Counted from the stretch's first letter, positions 1 through 8,526 are shown. The stretch is 64,000 nucleotides of DNA from an uncultured Bacteroidia bacterium (GCA_938038735.1 CALHSW010000054.1:27261-91260); one strand, 5' to 3'. Numbers and translations: made by a program. Notes: a model not told the origin generated them from the letters alone.

Positions 1-220
1 CCCACCCATTTATAGTTGCACTTCCCCCATTCGGCATCAGCAGCGTAGCGATCAAACGAATCAGGGTGGTTTTCCCCGCCCCATCGGCACCTATCAAGCC
101 GAACACCTCCCCGCGGGTCACGGAGAAGCTCACCCCTTCATCGGGTCCCCCCACTCCGTCCCGCCGGCCAGGGCTAAAATTCTTCCACAAACCCTCTACG
201 CGGACCATTACATCGCCCAT
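1..220 (-). CDS. ABC transporter ATP-binding protein (5' part only)
   Basis: Only the first 73 codons lie in the window; the gene runs off the left edge. The Walker A loop GADGAGKT lies near residue 44, followed by TTLIRLIATLL, the usual helix after a P-loop. The N-terminus (VRVEGLWKNFSP) is typical of ABC ATPases of the CcmA/YbhF export type. The start is the ATG ending at 220, preceded by AGGAG about 9 bases upstream; that Shine-Dalgarno overlaps the stop codon of the HlyD gene, so the two are translationally linked. Following TolC and HlyD genes, it should energise a tripartite efflux pump whose permeases lie beyond the window. The substrate cannot be told. Confidence 0.9.
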   Translation of the reverse strand, partial: MGDVMVRVEGLWKNFSPGRRDGVGGPDEGVSFSVTRGEVFGLIGADGAGKTTLIRLIATLLMPNGGSATINGW

Positions 221-232
221 CACGCTGCTCTC

Positions 233-1132
233 CTAGTACGTCAAGCGCACCTCTCCATACATCCCTATCTTGAGCAAACCATCGTTCGCCACGGCCACCT
301 TCACGGCGTACATCAGATTCTCCCGCTCGTCCTTTGTCTGCACGGTCTTCGGCGTGAATTCGGCCTTTGGCGATATCCAACGCACCACCCCGCCGTAGCT
401 CGCCATCTCCCCCTTGCCGCGATCTACGTAGACCTGCACGCTGTCGCCCAGCTTCATTTGCGTCAATGCGGAGTACGGCACGTAGGCCCGCAGCGTCATC
501 GTGTCGAGTTGCCCCACCTTGAACAGCGGTCGCCCCGCCACGGCCAGCTCGCCACGCGCGATGAAACTCTGCAAAATCACCCCATCTATCGGGCTGCGCA
601 GCACGCACTTCGCAATGGCATCCTCTAGCTGCGCCACCTGTATCTCTAGCGCCGAGCTTTGAGCCCCCACCTGACTATTCCCCTTGGCTATCTGCGATTG
701 CGCCGCGCGCTTCTGGCTCTCCACTATTGCGATCTGCGCATCCACATCGTCAAGCTGCTTCTGATTGGCCGCATTAGCCTGCACCAAGCGCAACGTTCGT
801 TCCCGCTCGCTGCGCAGTTTCGTTAGCTGCTGCTCCAATGCAGCCGTCTGCGTTTCCACATCGGTTGCTGACAGGCGCACCCCGCGCACGTTCTGCAGCA
901 ACGACAGCTTTTGCAGGTAGAGCTGCGTGGAGTCTATCACCCCTACCACTTCCCCCGCAGCCACCTCGTAGCCCTCTTGCCCGCTCCACGACAGCACCCT
1001 CCCGTTCGCCTCCGCCGACACCAGCACCTCATCTGCCTCAAACGCTCCCGTCGCCACGTAGTGTTCCTCTTTATTCTTGCAGCCCAGCAGCAGCAGAGCG
1101 CCAAGCGTTAGTATTACAAACCACCCTTTCAT
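233..1132 (-). CDS. HlyD-family membrane fusion lipoprotein
   Basis: A periplasmic adaptor that would bridge an inner-membrane ABC exporter to a TolC-type outer-membrane channel. With the ATG at 1132 the protein is 299 residues and begins with a lipoprotein signal ending in LLLLGC (Cys18), so it is probably lipid-anchored. I chose this start because GGAGG lies just upstream; an upstream ATG at 1156 adds eight residues and spoils the signal peptide. After the signal comes a biotinyl-lipoyl-like half (EANGRVLSWSGQEGYEV), a long coiled coil about residues 80-165 with many Gln/Leu/Arg, the second lipoyl half (LRSPIDGVIL) and a beta-barrel domain. It sits between tolC and the ATPase gene, the order seen in YbhG/YbhF-like pumps. 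Confidence 0.88.
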   Translation of the reverse strand: MKGWFVILTLGALLLLGCKNKEEHYVATGAFEADEVLVSAEANGRVLSWSGQEGYEVAAGEVVGVIDSTQLYLQKLSLLQNVRGVRLSATDVETQTAALEQQLTKLRSERERTLRLVQANAANQKQLDDVDAQIAIVESQKRAAQSQIAKGNSQVGAQSSALEIQVAQLEDAIAKCVLRSPIDGVILQSFIARGELAVAGRPLFKVGQLDTMTLRAYVPYSALTQMKLGDSVQVYVDRGKGEMASYGGVVRWISPKAEFTPKTVQTKDERENLMYAVKVAVANDGLLKIGMYGEVRLTY

Positions 1133-1152
1133 CTCCGTCACCTCCATTGCTC

Positions 1153-2496
1153 TCATTTTCTAGCCTCGTGCGCCACCATACGCGACAATTTGTACGCACT
1201 CTTCAAACGTTCTACGCCATGCGTTGTTTTATCCTGCTCCGCCATCTGCGACTCACGCACAGCCTCCAAAAGTTCAAGCACCGTCGCCGTGCCATTCTCT
1301 ACCTGCGTCTCCTTCGTTGACACTATCTTTTTGCGCAGAGCGATAATCTGCTCGTCCTCCGCGAGAATCTTATCGTACTTATCGAGCTGTGCCCGCTGCG
1401 ACTCTCCCTGCGAGCGCAGCGTCCGCTGCATAGACTCCACGCCGATCTGATACGACTGGCTTCGCAAACGGCTTGACCGCCGCATCTGCTGGTAATCGTA
1501 TAGCGACCCAAAATTCCATGCGAACTGCACCCCTGCGTAGTAGTACCAACGAAATTTATCTTCCAGCATGTTTAGTCCGGGGTTGCCCCAGCCGCCCCGG
1601 AAAAAGAGGAATAGCGTTGGGTAGAGCTTCACGTTCACAGCCCGTACGTTCTCATCGGCAAGCCGCACCTGCGCATGGAGCAGATCCATCTCGGGCGAGC
1701 TGTATTCCAGCCCGCGCTGCTGAACGCCATCCGGCACGGTTGGCACCTCCAGCTCCCGCCCCTGCACCGGCGCATCGATGAGCGCCTCGAGGGCCCTCGC
1801 CGCGGCTTCCTGCGCCGCCTCTAGCTCCACCCGTCCCTGCGTGGCACGGTGCTGTTCCACCTCCACCAAACCGACATCGGTCGTGCTAGCCACCCCATTC
1901 GCCACGCACGCTTGCACGCGCTGTAGCTGCCGCTCCAGCTCCTTCTCCAGAAGCTCGTGCACCGCCAGCCGCCTATCGATAAGCAACAGCGTGAAGTAGA
2001 GGTCGTCTACCTGGCTATGAAGCCTCTCCAGCTGCACCCGCACCTGCTGCACGCCCACCTCGCTCTCCGCCTGCACGATTCGAGCCTTGGCACTATTGCC
2101 ACCGCCATCCCACACCACCTGCGTCACATCGGCGTAAAGCTGGTACTGATCCTTTCGGGGCACCGGCACGTTAATATCCACCTTGAACGGCAAGTCCGAT
2201 AGGTCCAAATCCACCTTCGTCACATCGCTTTGGTAGGTAGCCTTTCCGCCCACAGAGAGCTGCGGCACATATGCCATCAGCGTACTCTTGCGGTGGTCCT
2301 CCGCCGCCCTCCGAATCATTCCCTCTTGCCTAGTGAGGGGGTAACCTGAATCAATCATGGCATGGCACGCCTCCAACGACAGTGCCTGTCCCCGAGCACC
2401 ACCCACCCCTAGCAGCAGCAACTGCAACGCTAACAGCACGCTACCGATACTCCACTTCACCGTAGCCAAACTATTTTCTACTCCTCTTACCATCAT
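1153..2496 (-). CDS. TolC-family outer-membrane efflux channel
   Basis: Trimeric outer-membrane exit duct for the adjacent HlyD/ABC pump. The protein has a signal peptide (VLLALQLLLLGVGGARGQA), then the alternating long helices of the OEP family; two OEP repeats can be seen, one around residues 50-230 and one around 240-440 with the PTLFLFF / WNFGSLYDYQQ strand-turn region typical of the second repeat. About 447 residues is normal for the family. The start at 2496 overlaps the stop of the deacetylase gene in an ATGA arrangement, and GGAGA lies five bases upstream; an ATG at 2523 is less likely. Substrate unknown. Confidence 0.88.
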   Translation of the reverse strand: MMVRGVENSLATVKWSIGSVLLALQLLLLGVGGARGQALSLEACHAMIDSGYPLTRQEGMIRRAAEDHRKSTLMAYVPQLSVGGKATYQSDVTKVDLDLSDLPFKVDINVPVPRKDQYQLYADVTQVVWDGGGNSAKARIVQAESEVGVQQVRVQLERLHSQVDDLYFTLLLIDRRLAVHELLEKELERQLQRVQACVANGVASTTDVGLVEVEQHRATQGRVELEAAQEAAARALEALIDAPVQGRELEVPTVPDGVQQRGLEYSSPEMDLLHAQVRLADENVRAVNVKLYPTLFLFFRGGWGNPGLNMLEDKFRWYYYAGVQFAWNFGSLYDYQQMRRSSRLRSQSYQIGVESMQRTLRSQGESQRAQLDKYDKILAEDEQIIALRKKIVSTKETQVENGTATVLELLEAVRESQMAEQDKTTHGVERLKSAYKLSRMVAHEARK

Positions 2497-3242
2497 CTTT
2501 CTCTCCGCTTCACGCCCTGCCAAACGCCTACCTCCGCCACCACCGGGGAACGTAGCCCCGCTATGCCACTCCCCACCATCTCGCTCCCAACCGTACGCAC
2601 CAAGGGCACCGGCAACGGTGCTGGTAACGGTGCGAAACTAAAACCCTGCTCCCGCAGCAACTGCAATGCCCGCGGCAAGGCGTAGCGCAACTTAACCTCT
2701 GTTTTGTAGCTATCATGGAACGCCAACACATCCCCGCTCCGCACCCCCTCAGTGGAAAAACGAAACACATCCCACGGCGACACCCTGCAGCTATAGTCCA
2801 TGCTCAACCGGCTCCACAGCACTACCTCGTAGCCCAGCGCCTGCAACGCTCGTACCTGCGGCATAGTCATACGCCCATAGGGAGGCCTAAATAGTCTCGT
2901 CTGCTGCAGCAGCGGCGCGGCCAACAGGACATCGCGCACGTAGCTCCCTACCGACTTTCCGTACCCCGCCACATGCGAATAGGTGTGATTCCCCACTGCA
3001 TGACCCTCGCGCACCATCCGCGCAATCAACCAGGGGTAACGCTCCGCATTATGCCCTATGCAGAAGAACGTTGCTTTCGCCCCGGCGCATTTGAGTACAT
3101 CAAGCACCCACTCCGTCACGCCAGGCGTTGGCCCATCGTCAAAGGTCAGGTAAATCTCGCCACGCCCATTCGGCACGCTCCACGTAAACTGCGGAAGCAT
3201 GCGCTGAAACCACCGCGGCGGTGTCAAATTCTTTATAGTCAT
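2493..3242 (-). CDS. polysaccharide deacetylase family protein (NodB domain)
   Basis: A metal-dependent carbohydrate esterase family 4 enzyme, likely removing acetyl groups from peptidoglycan or another N-acetylated glycan. All NodB motifs are present: TFDDGP with the catalytic Asp35 and metal Asp36, HTYSH with metal ligands His86 and His90, RPPYG, and LAFHDS near residue 180. The protein is 249 residues. No clear signal peptide is seen; residues 1-30 are a short amphipathic lead (WFQRMLPQFTW), so localisation is uncertain. It lies 33 bases after the DUF2723 gene and overlaps tolC by four bases, so it is cotranscribed with an efflux set, though the functional link is unclear. A GGAAGGGGA purine run precedes the ATG. 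Confidence 0.9.
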   Translation of the reverse strand: MTIKNLTPPRWFQRMLPQFTWSVPNGRGEIYLTFDDGPTPGVTEWVLDVLKCAGAKATFFCIGHNAERYPWLIARMVREGHAVGNHTYSHVAGYGKSVGSYVRDVLLAAPLLQQTRLFRPPYGRMTMPQVRALQALGYEVVLWSRLSMDYSCRVSPWDVFRFSTEGVRSGDVLAFHDSYKTEVKLRYALPRALQLLREQGFSFAPLPAPLPVPLVRTVGSEMVGSGIAGLRSPVVAEVGVWQGVKRRER

Positions 3243-3275
3243 TCCCCTTCCCTTCGCTTATCCTCCCCACGTAGC

Positions 3276-6200
3276 TCATTTCTCTCGTTCCAAAACCGCA
3301 TCAATGGCCGCCTGCGCCTCGCTATCTTTAGCCCCCTCCGCCAACATCCGCAGCTTGTCGAGGAAGAAGCGCGCTAACCCTATCTCTACTGACGAAACCC
3401 CGCGTAGCCCCGGTTTCAAGGTACGCTCAAAAGCCAGCGTCTCCATGTGTTCCTTGGCGCAGTCCATCAAAGCCGCATGCGCTTTTTCCCTATCGCCCAA
3501 TTCGTACAACAGCGCCACGAGGCTGAGCCATTCGTCACCCCATCCTACCACCCTTGGCGGTAGCACTTCAAAGACCCTATCAATCAGAGCTTTTGCCTTC
3601 TCCGACTTCCCATCCGCATACATCGCCTGCGCCGTTTCGGCAAAGGCCGCAACGTACAGCGGGAGCATCCGACGGCAGGTCTCATCGATGTACACCTTCT
3701 CATCGGTTATCCCCCGGAAGCTATACGCCTCCATCAAGTCGTGCCACGACCCTGCTGTATCCACCATCGGCAAACCGGGGGCATGCGTCACCGGCATCAC
3801 CGCCTGCACCAGCCCGCGGCGCGCAAAGTGACGATTTAGTCCCCACATCATATCCTCCGGCATCATAGGCGAGAAGTAGAGCGGCCGCTCCCAATTATTG
3901 CCATTAATCAACCCATACACCAAGAACCCATTACGGTACAGGCTCCCTTCCGGCAATTTGTATACTATCGTACCGCCCAAATCCTCCGTGAACTGCGCAG
4001 GGTAGGTCGCCTTCACGCGCTGCACATCATAATTCTGATACAGCTCGGTAGACGGGATGAAGGAAGTCGCCCCCTCTCCCGCATACTGGCTCGGTATTTT
4101 GGTTCGCGGGTCATCGCTCAGCACAAAGCCCATTGCTTCCTCAATCGCAATGGGGCGATTGACCACATCCTCTACCATCACCCTATCGTTGACCCCTTCC
4201 CAGTACTTCTCCCTTGGCACGCCGAAGGGCAATGGGGCGCTCTCGTACGCGGCCCGCGCCATAACATCAGCATACCAATCACCCGAAAGGTACGTCAAGT
4301 TGCATATTCTAGCATCCGTACGGTACTTTTCTGCTTCCAGCGCGTACCACAGCGGGAAGGTATCGTTATCGGCGTAGGTGAAAAGAATCCCGTGAGGACC
4401 CACCGAGCTCAGCATGTTCCTGGCAAAATCCACCGAGACGTACCGACCGCTGCGGTCGTGATCATCCCAATTCTCAATCGCCATCAGCACCGGCACGCCC
4501 GCCATCGCTACTACGAACGACAGCCCCGCGGCCACCTCGACACGCACCATCCTGCCCAGCAAGCGGCTCAGCCCCATCACGCCCAGCCCCACCCATATCG
4601 CGAATGCGTAGAAGCTCCCCGCGTACGAGTAGTCGCGCTCGCGCGGCTCGTACGGCTTTTGGTTAAGGTATAGCACAATGGCTATACCCGTCATCACGAA
4701 GAGGCACAGCACTACCCCGGCATGCTTTGGATTCCGCCGGAAATGGTACAGCAACCCCACAAACCCAAACAGCAACGGCAGCATGAAGTAACGGTTATGC
4801 CCTTTATTGTTGCGGTAAATCTCCGGCAGCTGCGACTGGTCGCCTAGGCGGGGATTATCAATGAAGGGCAGTCCCGAAACCCAATTGCCCCGGTACAAAT
4901 CACGCCCGTAGGGCTGGTAATCATTCTGCCGCCCGCTGAAATTCCACATGAAGTACCGCCAATACATGTGGTGCAGCTGGTACTTGAAGAGGAACTGCAG
5001 ATTCTCCCCGAAAGTGGGTATCTGTAGCGTTTCGGCCTCCCCCTTGCGGTTACGCACCTCAACCGGCCTTCCCTTGATGTTCACCCACTCCTTATAGCCT
5101 CGCACATGCGACGGCATGGAGCTCCACATCCGTGGGAAGATTGTTACCATGCGGTCATCGTACACGTAATCGTACTTATCCTTCACCTTGACATACTTAC
5201 CGTTCCGCGGTGCGTACATCGCGCCCGACACCTTCACGTCCACCGGCACGGAGTTGTAGTAGGGCCCCGTGATCAACGGCCTGTCGCCGTACTGCTCCCG
5301 ATTGAGGTAAGAGCGCAGCGAGAAGAGATTTTCCGCCCCGTTTTGATCCAGCGTGGGGTCCGCCTTGGAGCGGATAACAATCACCGCATAGGTGCTGTAC
5401 CCCAGCAGGAGCATCGCCACGCAGAGAAACGCCATATTGGCGTAATGCCGCTTACGCTTCTGCGTGCGCAGTATACCCCACACGAGCGCCCCGCCGAGAA
5501 GCAAGGCAAACACCGCCGCCCCAGTCCAATACGGCGCACCAAAGCTATTCGTGAAAAGTAAATCAGTGTATGCCGCCAGCACTACGAGCCCCTGTATCAC
5601 CCCATAAAGCACCACCAGCAGAATCGCTGCGCCTAGCAGCAGCGACTTTATCAACCCCCACCAGCTAAACGGATATCTCTTGAAGTAGTATATCAACACT
5701 ATCGCGGGAATGGCGAGCAGGTTGAGCAGATGCACCCCTATCGACAGCCCCATGAGCAGCGCTATAAACACCAACCACCGCATCGCATGCGGCTCATCAG
5801 CCTCATTCTCCCACTTGAGCACCGCCCAAAACACCAGCGCCGTGAAGAGCGATGAGAGCGCGTACACCTCTCCCTCCACCGCGGAGAACCAAAACGTATC
5901 GGTGAACGTATAGCACAGCGCCCCCACGACCCCAGCCCCCACAATCTCCATCACCTCTTTCATCCCCAACGAACCATCGTCGCGCACCGCTACCATGCGA
6001 TACGCAAAATGCGCTATGGTCCAGTAGAGGAACATTATCGTTGCGCCGCTCGCCAATGCCGACATCGTATTGGCTAGCACCCCGATGCTCTCCGGCGTAG
6101 GGGCAAACATCGTGAACATACGCATCAGCAGCATGAAGAACGGTGCTCCGGGGGGGTGCCCCACCATGATTCCATTCGCGCATGCGATGAACTCGCCGCA

Positions 6201-6311
6201 ATCCCAGAAGCTCCCCGTGGGCTCCATGGTGAGCAGGTACACCACGCTCGCCACCACGAAGAGAGCCCACCCCGCAATGAGATCCAGATACCTGTACGCT
6301 CTACTACTCAT
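3276..6311 (-). CDS. DUF2723 (GT117/TMEM260-like) membrane protein
   Basis: A 1011-residue polytopic protein of the DUF2723 family, which has a GT-C glycosyltransferase fold; the animal relative TMEM260 is a protein O-mannosyltransferase. The signature is near the N-terminus: SFWDCGEF with the acidic pair, then GHPPGAP, in the first periplasmic loop. I see roughly eight membrane spans to about residue 310, a large loop at about 310-500, more spans to about 620, and a soluble C-terminal third (FTYADNDTFPLWY, then helical, possibly TPR-like). By inference it transfers a sugar from a lipid donor to exported proteins or cell-wall glycans. The ATG at 6311 has AAAGGAGG upstream and overlaps xseB by eight bases. 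Confidence 0.85.
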   Translation of the reverse strand: MSSRAYRYLDLIAGWALFVVASVVYLLTMEPTGSFWDCGEFIACANGIMVGHPPGAPFFMLLMRMFTMFAPTPESIGVLANTMSALASGATIMFLYWTIAHFAYRMVAVRDDGSLGMKEVMEIVGAGVVGALCYTFTDTFWFSAVEGEVYALSSLFTALVFWAVLKWENEADEPHAMRWLVFIALLMGLSIGVHLLNLLAIPAIVLIYYFKRYPFSWWGLIKSLLLGAAILLVVLYGVIQGLVVLAAYTDLLFTNSFGAPYWTGAAVFALLLGGALVWGILRTQKRKRHYANMAFLCVAMLLLGYSTYAVIVIRSKADPTLDQNGAENLFSLRSYLNREQYGDRPLITGPYYNSVPVDVKVSGAMYAPRNGKYVKVKDKYDYVYDDRMVTIFPRMWSSMPSHVRGYKEWVNIKGRPVEVRNRKGEAETLQIPTFGENLQFLFKYQLHHMYWRYFMWNFSGRQNDYQPYGRDLYRGNWVSGLPFIDNPRLGDQSQLPEIYRNNKGHNRYFMLPLLFGFVGLLYHFRRNPKHAGVVLCLFVMTGIAIVLYLNQKPYEPRERDYSYAGSFYAFAIWVGLGVMGLSRLLGRMVRVEVAAGLSFVVAMAGVPVLMAIENWDDHDRSGRYVSVDFARNMLSSVGPHGILFTYADNDTFPLWYALEAEKYRTDARICNLTYLSGDWYADVMARAAYESAPLPFGVPREKYWEGVNDRVMVEDVVNRPIAIEEAMGFVLSDDPRTKIPSQYAGEGATSFIPSTELYQNYDVQRVKATYPAQFTEDLGGTIVYKLPEGSLYRNGFLVYGLINGNNWERPLYFSPMMPEDMMWGLNRHFARRGLVQAVMPVTHAPGLPMVDTAGSWHDLMEAYSFRGITDEKVYIDETCRRMLPLYVAAFAETAQAMYADGKSEKAKALIDRVFEVLPPRVVGWGDEWLSLVALLYELGDREKAHAALMDCAKEHMETLAFERTLKPGLRGVSSVEIGLARFFLDKLRMLAEGAKDSEAQAAIDAVLEREK

Positions 6312-6537
6312 GGGCTATACCCTCCTTTCTCTCTGCCGCCTTCCACGCCTCCACCGACTGCTGCACGCGCTTCTCCACACCGTAAAGCAACTCGCGGCAC
6401 CGCGCCACGAGCCCATCGGCCTCATCGAGCAACGTATTAATTTTATCCACCCCCAGCGTACCGCCATTTATCTCGGCTGCAATCGCTTGCAACCGACTGT
6501 ACGCCTCATCGTACGAAAGCTCCTTTTGCTTCTCCAT
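6304..6537 (-). CDS. xseB: exodeoxyribonuclease VII small subunit
   Basis: Small subunit of exonuclease VII, which with XseA degrades single-stranded DNA from both ends. The 77-residue protein is nearly all helix; the family pattern is visible as LSYDEAYSRLQAIAAEI, then LGVDKINTLLDEADGLVARCRELL, the two helices of the XseB coiled coil. I take the ATG at 6537, which has GGAGG about 13 bases upstream; upstream in-frame codons add a non-conserved cysteine-rich lead. xseA is not in the window. It is the first gene of a leftward operon, overlapping the DUF2723 gene. Confidence 0.88.
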   Translation of the reverse strand: MEKQKELSYDEAYSRLQAIAAEINGGTLGVDKINTLLDEADGLVARCRELLYGVEKRVQQSVEAWKAAERKEGIAHE

Positions 6538-6577
6538 GCCCCAGCGTTCTACCTCCAAAATGAAAATACACCACGCG

Positions 6578-6585
6578 CAAAGGTA
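6578..6585 (-). promoter_or_regulatory. Bacteroidota -7 box upstream of xseB
   Basis: On the minus strand this reads TACCTTTG, matching the Bacteroidota sigma-ABfr -7 element TAnnTTTG. It lies about 40 bases before the xseB ATG. No well-spaced -33 TTTG is obvious, so the call rests on the -7 box and its position. It probably drives the whole leftward operon to the left edge. Confidence 0.55.
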
Positions 6586-6658
6586 CAAATATTAGCCAAT
6601 AAGTAGCAGGCGATCCGTATACAGTTTTCGCCGTATTTGCCCACCACGTCCGGCACTC

Positions 6659-7447
6659 TCACTGCGCCACAAACATATAGGTAATGCTACCCACCACCTG
6701 CGCCGCGCCGCCCCCTACCGCGTTGAACACGCTGCGTTGCGCCGCTTGCAGCGCAGCCCCCCGCAGGCAGGCGTCCCCCGACGAATTCGCCGCATCGATC
6801 GATGCCAGCACCACCCGTCCCTCGCCGTTCACCACGATATCTACCACCACAGGGCCCCCCATTTCGCACTTATACGCCGGCACGGGCAGCCGCCTCGCCT
6901 TGCGCCCCTTGAGCGAGTAGCTCACCACGCTCGGCCCTGCGTACAGCTTTCCCTCCGCAGCCTGCACCTCCTTTTTCTCTGTATTCGGCACGTCCACCTC
7001 GCCCAGCAAATCCTGGTCCTCCATGCGCCCCTCATTGGCCGCCATCTCGGCGCGCACCCGCGCGGCGTCCTCGTACAGCTTCTCCGCGTCAATGTTCTTC
7101 TCATCGTGCAGCCCCGCGTCGAGCTCGGTCTGCTGCGACGCATCGACCGCCACGTTGCGTACCTCCGTGGCCCGCATCTCCGATGCCCACCCTCTATTCA
7201 TGGTAGCCTGCCGCTCCGCCAGCTCCTGGGCTTTCCGCGCCGCGGCCTCCTCAGGCGGCTCCTCCAGCCCCACAAACATCCTTGATTCCACGAAACGCTG
7301 GGTGCCACGCATATTGACCGACAGCACCACTATCAGCACCGTCAAATTCACCGCCGTGACTATCAGCAGCGGCACCCTCGCCCGCATCCATGCGCCGTGC
7401 AGCCGCTCCGCCGGGCCCTCAAGCCATTCCTCAATCGACATACGCAT
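6659..7447 (-). CDS. TonB-like energy-transducer protein
   Basis: A 262-residue protein with one membrane span at about residues 24-45 (VPLLIVTAVNLTVLIVVLSV), a Glu/Ala-rich periplasmic linker at about 55-160, and a C-terminal domain resembling the TonB C-terminal fold: GGPVVVDIVVNGEGRVV, then CLRGAALQAAQRSVFN, close to the VxxxGxVxxxxV / C..EAA..AAxxxxF pattern of Bacteroidota TonB-like proteins. A cysteine pair (the YKCEMGG and DACLRG segments) may form a disulfide. No exbB or exbD is nearby. The start is set at 7447 because a TACCTTTG box at 7478-7485 overlaps the more upstream ATG; 7441 is also possible. It could pass proton-motive force to an unknown receptor, or be a relative with another role. 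Confidence 0.65.
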   Translation of the reverse strand: MRMSIEEWLEGPAERLHGAWMRARVPLLIVTAVNLTVLIVVLSVNMRGTQRFVESRMFVGLEEPPEEAAARKAQELAERQATMNRGWASEMRATEVRNVAVDASQQTELDAGLHDEKNIDAEKLYEDAARVRAEMAANEGRMEDQDLLGEVDVPNTEKKEVQAAEGKLYAGPSVVSYSLKGRKARRLPVPAYKCEMGGPVVVDIVVNGEGRVVLASIDAANSSGDACLRGAALQAAQRSVFNAVGGGAAQVVGSITYMFVAQ

Positions 7448-7477
7448 CGGGGCTACCGCCCTCTGTACTAGTGGCCG

Positions 7478-7485
7478 CAAAGGTA
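7478..7485 (-). promoter_or_regulatory. Bacteroidota -7 box for the TonB-like gene
   Basis: The minus strand reads TACCTTTG, fitting TAnnTTTG. It overlaps the ATG at 7480, which argues that translation begins further in, at 7447 or 7441. No clear -33 element at the right distance. Confidence 0.5.
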
Positions 7486-7815
7486 AAAATTTCCATTGAC
7501 TAGTCTATCGTGACATGGTTTCAGCCGCAACGCCCCCATAAACACGCACGTTCCATGTAAGGATTTGGCAGACGGGCGGAGCTGCATGGCGGCAAAAATT
7601 CATGCGGGGGCGAGAAGCCTCTATGCAGCCAGAATCCCACATCGAGCCAGCGTATCAACGCGCTGCGCCCTTCGGCAAGGGGGCTGGAAGGGCGATTGGA
7701 GGGGAAGAGCGGGGAGGTGCTGACACCAATTTTCCGACAAAATGGCCGTAAAATCGGGATACAGTAATAACCTTCTCACTACTAGCCACTACCCTTCCAC
7801 CCTCTTCGGTTCAAA

Positions 7816-7863
7816 TTCGCATCAAATTCGGATTTCTCCGGAGAAATCCGAATTTGATGCGAA
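7816..7863. repeat. 48-bp perfect palindrome, copy 1
   Basis: The arms 7816-7839 and 7840-7863 are exact reverse complements with no spacer; the centre reads TCTCCGGAGA. The palindrome plus the following GGGGGTG (to 7870) is identical over 55 bases to the copy at 50243-50297. Both copies lie between genes. As RNA it would fold into a 22-24 bp hairpin in either direction. Confidence 0.9.
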
Positions 7864-7959
7864 GGGGGTGGTAAAAGGGTGTAACCCGTAGGGGGGCTAT
7901 CCCACTCTTGGATTGCCATTTAGAATTCTATTTCTACATAACGTAGGACTCACACTGAA

Positions 7960-8023
7960 CCGCCCAAAACGGTACAGCGCAAAAGCGCGACAGGCTCCAC
8001 GGCTTCCACCGGCCGATGGGCGG
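7960..8023. other. possible structured RNA or DNA element
   Basis: CCGCCCA at 7960-7966 can pair with TGGGCGG at 8017-8023, enclosing a GCGC-AAAA-GCGC hairpin at 7977-7988 and a GC-rich arm. This suggests a branched fold, but strand and boundaries are not known and no known RNA family was recognised. Confidence 0.25.
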
Positions 8024-8440
8024 GGAAAGACGATGTGAGGTGCGCCAAAGACGTTTCGGGGTGTCGGGCGCCCAGACTCTTTGCCGCACGAACGCTTAGG
8101 TGTATGCGCTCGCCCCTCCCTTCATTCCCCAACGCCAAACGGCGTACGCAGTCCCCTTGCCTTGCGATTGCGCACCCGCGATGCCGTGGCGGGCAGACCG
8201 AGAACGAATTGTCCATTCGCAGCTGTTATCACAGGGTGGCGCGGACCAACATACGCCACCGGCTAGCTTGTGTGAACGCTGCTAAGGGTGTAAGGGATTT
8301 TGACCGCATCGCGCCGACTAAAAGCAAAGCGGGGGAGGCGCAATGGGGATGGCCCCAGCGCAGCCTTTCTGGTGTGACCTACCGCAAAGGGGCAGCGCAC
8401 ACTCTGAAACCGCACGCATCCCGGCTGGCACGATGGTGCG

Positions 8441-8482
8441 AACAGACAAAGAGGGCTACAGAACCACCGTTCCGTAACCCTC
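8441..8482 (-). terminator. intrinsic terminator of the rpmB operon
   Basis: GAGGG at 8451-8455 pairs with CCCTC at 8478-8482; TAC/GTA and GAAC/GTTC continue the stem with two mismatches around a CACC loop. On the minus strand the stem is followed by TTTGTCTGTT. It lies 44 bases after the DUF4295 stop codon, in the right direction to end rpmB-rpmG-DUF4295. Confidence 0.7.
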
Positions 8483-8526
8483 TAGATATCAACCATGCGC
8501 CGCCTAGGGCGCAGCAATCTCAACTT

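Larger units (their letters stand above)
7486..8440. other. gene-free kilobase, GC-rich and hairpin-rich
   Basis: About 950 bases with no convincing protein gene. Open frames on both strands between 7950 and 8440 have Arg/Pro/Ala-rich translations with no family pattern. The left part (7500-7900) is lower in GC and holds the perfect palindrome at 7816-7863. The right part (7950-8440) is GC-rich with several short complementary segments, for example GCGCAAAAGCGC at 7977-7988. I looked for the conserved cores of RNase P RNA and the ends of tmRNA and did not find them. It may hold an unrecognised structured RNA, a degraded gene or a repeat. Confidence 0.5.

Noticed and set aside
7950..8216. An 88-codon minus-strand open frame in the gene-free kilobase
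   Set aside because: No start signal, no promoter box and low-complexity, Arg/Pro/Ala-rich composition; GC-rich DNA produces such frames by chance.
7960..8440. RNase P RNA or tmRNA
   Set aside because: The conserved GGAAAGTCCGG-type and ACAGAA-type cores of RNase P RNA, and the tRNA-like ends of tmRNA, are absent on both strands.
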